Origin: Litorimonas sp039975855
GTDB taxonomy: Bacteria; Pseudomonadota; Alphaproteobacteria; Caulobacterales; Maricaulaceae
DNA length: 64,000 nucleotides
Assembly (NCBI GenBank): GCA_039975855.1
Contig: JBDWGH010000001.1
Span: forward strand, 1 to 64,000
Direction: 5' to 3'
Each line of letters opens with the position of its first letter. The stretch's first letter is position 1. Under the pieces are notes generated by a model. It searched no databases and was not told where the DNA came from. It saw only the letters and a list, made by a program, of their open reading frames with translations. This document shows, piece after piece, positions 58,365-64,000 of the stretch. The position numbers and the translations under genes are program-made.

Positions 58365-58729
58365 TGGGTCTTCTCCCGCTCATCCGAGGAGACTTCAATA
58401 TAATTCGATGTGCCGGTCTTCTTTGATCCGTTCAGCCATGCCCAATTCATGGCGAGCCTAAGACTTTCGTCCGCGTCACGAGAAATTTCTACCGTTGCTT
58501 CTCCAGCTTCCAATTCACCCGTTCTGGCGCGAGAGTGATAGAGGAGTTTCATTTCCGCTTCGCCGTGCATCTGTCCTATAATGTGGCCGTCAAAGACGTC
58601 CGGGCCGTTGTAATGCGCGGTGATGTTTTGTCCGGATTGAGAGAAACGAAAGAGAGTGTCTCCGTCGACGCGCCCGTCTTCCGAATTTTGCAGCGGTTTG
58701 AACATGCGTCCGTTCAAGTTGAACTTCAC
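58361..58729 (-). CDS. Small conserved protein of the type often mislabelled N-acetylglutamate synthase
   Basis: 122 residues, beta-rich (FKPLQNSEDGRVDGDTLFRF, AHYNGPDVFDGHIIGQMHGE). The layout recalls short proteins found mainly in Bacteroidetes that are labelled n-acetylglutamate synthase without an acetyltransferase fold; no such enzymatic motif is present. It overlaps both neighbours by four bases, so it is translationally coupled between GNAT and tag. Function unknown. Confidence 0.75.
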   Translation of the reverse strand: MKFNLNGRMFKPLQNSEDGRVDGDTLFRFSQSGQNITAHYNGPDVFDGHIIGQMHGEAEMKLLYHSRARTGELEAGEATVEISRDADESLRLAMNWAWLNGSKKTGTSNYIEVSSDEREKTQ

Positions 58730-59193
58730 AGATGTTTCTCCATGCCAATATTGGCGCGCGCATAGACGGGATGCGGGCCTTCATGGTTTACGGTCCAGCC
58801 GTTACGAGCATAAAGACGTAACGCGGCGGCATTTTTTGTGTTGGATAAGAGAAACAGGTAATCCAGACCAAGTTCGTCTTTGGCATATGCCTCAACCGCC
58901 GTCATGATGTGTTGCCCGACACCATTTCCGCGAAAAGCGCTATCGACCGCCATTTTCGTCAGTTCATATCGACCATCATCATGTTTCTTAAGCGCGCAAG
59001 CGCCCGCGACTTTTCCGTCAATATGCGCGGAGAAGACATGATTGCCGTTTTGCGTATAGATCTCGGGATGCGCGACCATCAGCTTGTCAGACTCTTCAAG
59101 ATAATGAAGGTCCTCAATCCACTCCGCATTCAATGCGGCAAAGCGGGGCAGGGCAGACGGGTCATTTCGGCGAATGGTTACGGGGTTGGTCAT
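58726..59193 (-). CDS. GNAT-family N-acetyltransferase
   Basis: 155 residues. Motif A is visible as LTKMAVDSAFRGNGVGQHIM (about residues 75-95), with the later NTKNAAALRLYARNGW. ATG 59193 gives the normal GNAT length; the upstream ATG 59238 adds an unrelated leader. First gene of the operon with the small protein and tag. Substrate unknown. Confidence 0.9.
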   Translation of the reverse strand: MTNPVTIRRNDPSALPRFAALNAEWIEDLHYLEESDKLMVAHPEIYTQNGNHVFSAHIDGKVAGACALKKHDDGRYELTKMAVDSAFRGNGVGQHIMTAVEAYAKDELGLDYLFLLSNTKNAAALRLYARNGWTVNHEGPHPVYARANIGMEKHL

Positions 59194-59321
59194 GTCTGTG
59201 AATTGGCATAATGTCCCCGTTTTCGCAATGTCGGACACGGAGGACGCGGTGTCGGACGCGAAAAGCTTTGCATTTTTTGCGGTCTCGCCCTTAGGTTTGA
59301 TGACAGCATGAGGAGGCGGGA

Positions 59322-59942
59322 ATGAAAAAGACCGAAAAAATTGAAGTGCGCGTCAGCTATGAAGAGAAAGAACGGCTGACCGAATTGGCAGAGCAGCGCA
59401 ATCAAAACATAAGTGAGCTGATCCGTGATCGTATGGCCGGACAATATACCGTGCCGGCGCAGACAATATCGCGCGATATTATGTGGAATCGCGGTATCTC
59501 GGTCGTGGCGCTGGTTTTGGGCTCAATTGCGTTCTTATGGGGCATTATCGGGATGATGGTTGACGGAAAGTCGAATGCCTCTCCAATCCTTTCCACCGTC
59601 CAAATGACCGAAGCGGAAGAGTTTTTTCCAGCTCTTGAAACCAAAATTGCCCATCGCGATGGTTTCACGAAAAGCTACATAATCCAAACGGCAGAGGGGA
59701 GCTATCAAACGTCTCACTTGGTTGAGGAGGCAGGCGGAGTCTTTCAGCTAAAGGTGGGTCTATGCCGGGTAGAGGGCGAAAGCTGCGTGCCGCTCCAAAG
59801 CAAAGAATTAATACTGTCTCCGCCAAGCCGAAATGCGCGCCAAAGTACGGCTCTGTTTTTCGATCAAGAGCAGCCGATCTTCAAAGTCACGGCATTCCCG
59901 CAACCGCAACCGCAATCCGAAACGGAAAAAAGCGAATCCTAA
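59322..59942 (+). CDS. Membrane-anchored ribbon-helix-helix protein
   Basis: 206 residues in three parts. Residues 1-40 (KIEVRVSYEEKERLTELAEQ, NISELIRDRM) have the pattern of a ribbon-helix-helix DNA-binding fold. A membrane helix follows near residues 58-80 (ISVVALVLGSIAFLWGIIGMM). The rest, from about 85, is soluble and would be periplasmic, with two cysteines (GLCRVEGESCV). A DNA-binding head tied to the membrane with a sensor-like tail is unusual for this fold. GGAGGCGG precedes the ATG. Confidence 0.75.
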   Translation: MKKTEKIEVRVSYEEKERLTELAEQRNQNISELIRDRMAGQYTVPAQTISRDIMWNRGISVVALVLGSIAFLWGIIGMMVDGKSNASPILSTVQMTEAEEFFPALETKIAHRDGFTKSYIIQTAEGSYQTSHLVEEAGGVFQLKVGLCRVEGESCVPLQSKELILSPPSRNARQSTALFFDQEQPIFKVTAFPQPQPQSETEKSES

Positions 59943-60709
59943 ATATTCTCGCCCGTCACACTGCTCATCACGGTGACGGGCGCATCGTTGAGCGTTAAGT
60001 CATGTTCCGCTGCGCGGAGGCGGTCTAAACGGATCATTGCTATTCCCGAATTGCCATTCGTGTGCAGGATGTCGCCAATAACTCTTTCGCCTGACAGGAC
60101 TCGATCTCCTGCCTTCGCGTTTTCGTCTGTGATGATGCCCCGCATGCGTTTCTTCACCGTCGTCATCCGTTTCATCCGGCTGACGACTTCTTGACCAACG
60201 AAACAGCCCTTCGAGAAATTGACGCCGTTCAGCAGGTCCATATTGGCGTCGGCGGGGAAGACTTGCTGCGTTTCAAAGTCCCATTCGCTGTCTGGCACAC
60301 CAAGTGAGAGGCGGTGCGAGTCATAATCTGCCGTCTCCAACATTGGGGTTTCTGTCACCACGCGATTCCCCAATGAGGCATGACGTGGGTCTGGATGGCC
60401 CTGCATGTCTTCCTCATCCCAGACAGCATAAACGTGTAGATCTGTCTCGGCGATCTCAATCGGCGCGCGCAAACGGTACATGCGTAGGCGTTTGTGAAGG
60501 CCTTCCGCAAACTTTGTGGCTGTTTCCAAAAGAAGGTCTTCGCCGTCTTTATATATAAAGAAATCCGCGATGATCTTGCCCTGAGGCGTTAAAAGCGCAG
60601 CAAACGTGATGTTTTCCTCTATGGAATTGGTTGTCAGCCCGGATAACCAATCACTTACGCCTTCACCGGAGAGACGGAAAACTGTTCTGGAGAGACGTGC
60701 GCTGGACAT
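59939..60709 (-). CDS. ygfZ: Folate-binding YgfZ/GcvT-like protein
   Basis: 256 residues. The YgfZ signature KGCFVGQEVVSRMKRM is intact, with N-terminal FRLSGEGVSDWLSGLTTNSI and LTPQGKIIADFFI. YgfZ proteins bind tetrahydrofolate and help maintain some iron-sulfur enzymes, including MiaB. Its end overlaps the ribbon-helix-helix gene by four bases on the opposite strand. It is divergent from rpsL. Confidence 0.92.
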   Translation of the reverse strand: MSSARLSRTVFRLSGEGVSDWLSGLTTNSIEENITFAALLTPQGKIIADFFIYKDGEDLLLETATKFAEGLHKRLRMYRLRAPIEIAETDLHVYAVWDEEDMQGHPDPRHASLGNRVVTETPMLETADYDSHRLSLGVPDSEWDFETQQVFPADANMDLLNGVNFSKGCFVGQEVVSRMKRMTTVKKRMRGIITDENAKAGDRVLSGERVIGDILHTNGNSGIAMIRLDRLRAAEHDLTLNDAPVTVMSSVTGENI

Positions 60710-60803
60710 GCCGAGGATATGGGCTGCGCTGTAGCCGCCTGCAAGGCATTAGAACGCTGTTTCTAATGCGGCGCTAAAGCATCAGAAACAACAGCCTGTG
60801 CTG

Positions 60804-60832
60804 TTGACGTTTCGCGAATCTCCCCCTATAGG
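60804..60832 (+). promoter_or_regulatory. Probable housekeeping promoter of rpsL-rpsG-fusA
   Basis: TTGACG (60804-60809) and TATAGG (60827-60832) with exactly 17 bases between them, a good sigma-70-type match. It lies about 190 bases ahead of rpsL, giving a long leader. Because rpoC ends in a strong terminator 48 kb away, this operon needs its own promoter, which supports the call. Confidence 0.65.
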
Positions 60833-61024
60833 CGCGCTCGTTGATAGGCATGCTGTCCGGAGAACACTCTGGAAACCTTGTTTGAGACGAGACTAAAACT
60901 TTTAAATTCAAGTCATTATGGCCCGCTTCGGGGGGTAAAGGTGGCTTTTGGAGCGAATAGCCGGCCCCGCGGACAATGATGTCATGCGGAGATGGGCTTT
61001 TTGCATATTTGTGCAGGATATTAA

Positions 61025-61396
61025 ATGCCAACGATTCAACAGCTGATCCGGAAGCCCCGGAAAGACAAGCGTAAGCGGAACAAGGTTCCGGCGCTAGAAG
61101 CCTGCCCGCAAAAGCGTGGCGTGTGCACCCGGGTCTATACAACGACACCAAAGAAACCGAACTCAGCCTTGCGTAAGGTTGCTAAGGTTCGTCTCACCAA
61201 CGGTTTTGAGGTTCTCTCATATATCCCAGGTGAGGGTCATAACCTTCAAGAGCATAGTGTTGTGCTCATTCGCGGCGGCCGCGTAAAAGATTTGCCGGGT
61301 GTGCGTTATCACGTCCTTCGTGGTGTCTTGGATACGCAAGGCGTCAAAGATCGTAAGCAACGTCGTTCGAAATACGGCGCGAAGCGTCCTAAGTAA
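61025..61396 (+). CDS. rpsL: 30S ribosomal protein S12
   Basis: 123 residues: MPTIQQLIRKPRKDKRKR, LEACPQKRGVCTRVYTTTPKKPNSALRKVAKV, GHNLQEHSVVLIRGGRVKDLPGVRYH. The lysines of TPKKPNS and GRVKDLPG, whose changes give streptomycin resistance, are the wild-type residues. S12 sits at the decoding centre. The stop is 12 bases ahead of rpsG. Confidence 0.98.
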   Translation: MPTIQQLIRKPRKDKRKRNKVPALEACPQKRGVCTRVYTTTPKKPNSALRKVAKVRLTNGFEVLSYIPGEGHNLQEHSVVLIRGGRVKDLPGVRYHVLRGVLDTQGVKDRKQRRSKYGAKRPK

Positions 61397-61408
61397 GGAG
61401 ACTGATAC

Positions 61409-61879
61409 ATGTCACGTCGTCACCGCGCTGAGAAACGCACAATTCTCCCAGATGCCAAGTTTAATGACTTGATCCTGGCTAAATTCATGAACGCCATCAT
61501 GCTTGATGGTAAAAAGTCTACAGCTGAATCCATCGTCTATGGCGCCATGGATATCGTTCAAGACAAAGCAAAGACTGAGCCTCTTTCAGTTTTCCACGAC
61601 GCTCTTGAGAACATCAAGCCGGCTGTCGAGGTTCGCTCCCGCCGTGTTGGTGGTGCAACCTATCAGGTCCCTGTTGAGGTTCGTCCGGACCGTCGCCAAG
61701 CACTAGCCATTCGTTGGTTGGTCAAGGCGTCACGCGCCCGTAACGAGAACACAATGCGCGAGCGTCTCGCGGGTGAGCTTCTCGATGCTTCTAATAACCG
61801 CGGCTCTGCCGTTAAAAAACGCGAAGACACACACAAAATGGCGGAAGCTAACCGTGCGTTCTCGCATTACCGCTGGTAA
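61409..61879 (+). CDS. rpsG: 30S ribosomal protein S7
   Basis: 156 residues starting MSRRHRAEKRTILPDAKF. Typical segments are NAIMLDGKKSTAESIVYGAM, EVRSRRVGGATYQVPVEVRP and the C-terminal MAEANRAFSHYRW. S7 nucleates assembly of the 30S head and in enterobacteria represses the str operon. AAGGAG precedes the start. Confidence 0.98.
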   Translation: MSRRHRAEKRTILPDAKFNDLILAKFMNAIMLDGKKSTAESIVYGAMDIVQDKAKTEPLSVFHDALENIKPAVEVRSRRVGGATYQVPVEVRPDRRQALAIRWLVKASRARNENTMRERLAGELLDASNNRGSAVKKREDTHKMAEANRAFSHYRW

Positions 61880-61908
61880 CTTTTACTTACTCCTAGGAAT
61901 CGACTGTC

Positions 61909-63993
61909 ATGGCTCGCGAATACGACCTTAAAGACTACCGGAACTTCGGTATCATGGCCCACATTGATGCGGGCAAAACAACATGTACCGAGCGGATCCT
62001 CTACTACACTGGTAAGAACCATAAAATCGCTGAAGTTCATGATGGCGCCGCCACTATGGATTGGATGGAGCAAGAGCAAGAGCGTGGCATTACGATCACC
62101 TCCGCTGCAACAACCTGTTTTTGGGACAATAAGCGCCTGAACATCATCGATACACCGGGTCACGTTGACTTCACCATTGAAGTTGAGCGTTCCCTTCGTG
62201 TTTTGGATGGTGCTGTTGCGCTTCTCGATGCCAATGCTGGTGTTGAGCCGCAAACAGAAACTGTTTGGCGTCAAGCTGACAAGTATAATGTCCCGCGTAT
62301 GATCTTCATCAACAAGATGGATAAGATCGGTGCTGACTTTTATGCGTCTGTTCAGTCTGTCAAAGATCGCCTCGGCGGAAACGCGCTGGAAATGCAGCTC
62401 CCTATTGGTGCTGAGGATCAGTTCATCGGTGTTGTCGATCTCGTCAAAAACGTTGCTTACACATGGGCGAAGGACACAGAGCTTGGTGCGAAATATGACA
62501 CCGTCGATATTCCTGAAGAGTTGAAAGAAAAAGCTGCTGAATACCGCGAAGCGCTCATCGAGGCTGTTGCTGACATGGATGACGCGGTCATGGAGGCTTA
62601 TTTCGAAGGTGAAATGCCATCCGTAGAGACCATTCAGCGTCTCGTTCGTGAGGCAACGATCGCAAATAAAGTTGTGCCTGTCTTCTGTGGTACGGCCTTT
62701 AAGAACAAAGGTGTTCAGCCTTTGCTCGATGCTGTTGTGTCTTACTTACCGTCTCCGCTGGATATTCCTGCGATCACTGGTATCGACGTAAAGACTGGCG
62801 AAGAAACAACGCGTCCTGCGTCAGATGACACGCCGCTCTCCATGCTTGCGTTTAAAATCATGAACGACAGCTTCGTTGGCTCGCTCACATTCTGTCGTCT
62901 TTACTCTGGTGTATTGACTGCGGGTTCGACTGTTCTCAACACAGTTAAAGAGAAAAAAGAGCGCGTTGGCCGTATGATGATGATGCACTCTAATGATCGT
63001 GAAGACATTAAAGAGGCGTATGCGGGCGATATTATCGCTGTTGCGTCCCTGAAGGCGTCAACAACAGGTGACACGCTTTGTGATCCAGCGCATCCTGTTA
63101 TTCTTGAGCGTATGGAATTCCCAGCACCGGTTATTGAAATCGCGGTTGAGCCGAAATCCAAAGCTGACCAGGAAAAACTAGGTGTTGGCCTTCAGCGCTT
63201 GGCGGCCGAAGATCCTTCTTTCCGTGTTTCAACAGACCACGAGTCTGGTCAGACAATCATGGCGGGGATGGGTGAGCTTCACTTGGATATCCTTGTTGAT
63301 CGTTTGAAGCGTGAATTTGGCGTTGAAGCGAACATTGGTCAGCCGCAAGTGGCTTATCGTGAAGCCTTGGCTGCACCGGTTGATATCGATTACACGCACA
63401 AGAAGCAGTCTGGTGGTTCTGGTCAGTTTGGCCGCGTGAAAATTCGTTTCGAGCCGCTTGAGCCAGGTGAGGGCATCGTCTTCGAAAATTCCGTTGTTGG
63501 TGGTAACGTTCCACGTGAATATATCCCGGGTGTCGAAAAAGGCATTCGCACAATGGCTGAAACAGGTCTTTTGGCTGGTTTCCCAGTTATCGACTTTAAA
63601 GCTGAGCTTTATGATGGTGCTTACCATGATGTTGACTCCTCAGTCATGGCTTTCGAAATTGCGGCTCGTGCTGCGTTCCGTCAGATCAAGGTTGAAGGTA
63701 AGTTGAAGCTCCTTGAGCCAATCATGAAGGTCGAAGTTGTGACGCCGGATGAGTATATGGGCGACGTTATTGGTGACCTAAACTCACGCCGCGGCATGAT
63801 CGAAGGTACTGAGATGCGTGGCAATGCAAACGTCATCAACTCAATGGTGCCTTTGGCAAATATGTTCGGTTACGTGAATGATCTGCGCTCAAAAACGCAA
63901 GGTCGCGCACAGTTCACAATGACCTTTGATCACTATGCGGGCACACCGCAGGCGGTCGCTGACGAAGTAATTTCAAAGCAGGGCGGCGCGTAA
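61909..63993 (+). CDS. fusA: Elongation factor G
   Basis: 694 residues. G-domain motifs are AHIDAGKTT (G1), DTPGHVDF (G3) and NKMD (G4). Domain II, III and IV parts follow (MGELHLDILVDRLKREFGVE, YTHKKQSGGSGQFGRVK, PLANMFGYVNDLRSKTQGRA). EF-G drives translocation on the ribosome. The gene ends seven bases before the window does; a tuf gene would normally follow. Confidence 0.98.
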   Translation: MAREYDLKDYRNFGIMAHIDAGKTTCTERILYYTGKNHKIAEVHDGAATMDWMEQEQERGITITSAATTCFWDNKRLNIIDTPGHVDFTIEVERSLRVLDGAVALLDANAGVEPQTETVWRQADKYNVPRMIFINKMDKIGADFYASVQSVKDRLGGNALEMQLPIGAEDQFIGVVDLVKNVAYTWAKDTELGAKYDTVDIPEELKEKAAEYREALIEAVADMDDAVMEAYFEGEMPSVETIQRLVREATIANKVVPVFCGTAFKNKGVQPLLDAVVSYLPSPLDIPAITGIDVKTGEETTRPASDDTPLSMLAFKIMNDSFVGSLTFCRLYSGVLTAGSTVLNTVKEKKERVGRMMMMHSNDREDIKEAYAGDIIAVASLKASTTGDTLCDPAHPVILERMEFPAPVIEIAVEPKSKADQEKLGVGLQRLAAEDPSFRVSTDHESGQTIMAGMGELHLDILVDRLKREFGVEANIGQPQVAYREALAAPVDIDYTHKKQSGGSGQFGRVKIRFEPLEPGEGIVFENSVVGGNVPREYIPGVEKGIRTMAETGLLAGFPVIDFKAELYDGAYHDVDSSVMAFEIAARAAFRQIKVEGKLKLLEPIMKVEVVTPDEYMGDVIGDLNSRRGMIEGTEMRGNANVINSMVPLANMFGYVNDLRSKTQGRAQFTMTFDHYAGTPQAVADEVISKQGGA

Positions 63994-64000
63994 CTCGCGC

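Noticed and set aside
58361..58729. N-acetylglutamate synthase
   Set aside because: The 122-residue protein lacks any GNAT or kinase-like fold motif; the name is a propagated label for a short unknown family.

Overview
The window looks like chromosome from a marine, probably stalked alphaproteobacterium of the Caulobacterales / Hyphomonadaceae-Maricaulaceae kind. The str/rpo protein sequences are alphaproteobacterial in character. There is a TonB receptor with the VITGSRI plug motif, a TPR-sulfotransferase next to it, a 764-residue malic enzyme fused to a phosphotransacetylase-like domain, and a TadG-like VWA protein. Species cannot be named from the sequence alone.

Layout. 1-12460 is the conserved transcription/translation block: end of tuf, tRNA-Trp, secE, nusG, rplK, rplA, rplJ, rplL, rpoB and rpoC, closed by a strong terminator. 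61025-63993 is the rest of the classical str region (rpsL, rpsG, fusA). About 48.6 kb of unrelated genes lies between rpoC and rpsL, which are neighbours in many alphaproteobacteria. 12496-21265 holds a hypothetical gene, a PhzF enzyme, a membrane protein, a VWA protein, two tandem M19 dipeptidase lipoproteins with an MFS transporter, and a GNAT enzyme. 21322-27212 is central N/C metabolism: glnB-glnA, then maeB and a MATE transporter. The maeB leader carries two hairpins with identical, self-complementary loops. 27253-37793 looks like an old island at tRNA-Leu(TAG): a broken integrase, an Lrp regulator, an NCS1 permease, a HyuA-type protein and a DUF917 protein, then a TonB receptor and TPR-sulfotransferase. 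It ends at an imperfect copy of the tRNA 3' end. 37799-43180 is a divergent uronate locus: AGE isomerase and an Nramp-fold transporter on one side, uxuB-uxuA on the other. 43182-48314 holds two glycosyltransferases, a MXKDX-repeat protein, and a divergent lysine/2-oxoadipate pair. 48311-53607 holds the NAD de novo genes nadC, nadB and nadA with YidB and an unknown gene between them. 53677-60709 is mixed: a KAS III-like synthase, a GH10 xylanase lipoprotein, SUKH, tag, GNAT, a membrane-anchored ribbon-helix-helix protein and ygfZ.

How it fits together. The uxu locus would take D-fructuronate through D-mannonate to 2-keto-3-deoxygluconate. The AGE protein is a candidate source of fructuronate, and the Nramp-like protein, which lacks every metal-ligand residue, a candidate importer. 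The GH10 xylanase about 12 kb away would fit plant or algal glycan use. The tRNA-Leu island looks like a regulated uptake and ring-opening module for a hydantoin-like or thiohydantoin-like compound.

Best candidates for something undescribed: the tandem kissing-loop-like hairpins ahead of maeB (23389-23523), and the metal-ligand-free Nramp protein in the uronate locus (39001-40308).
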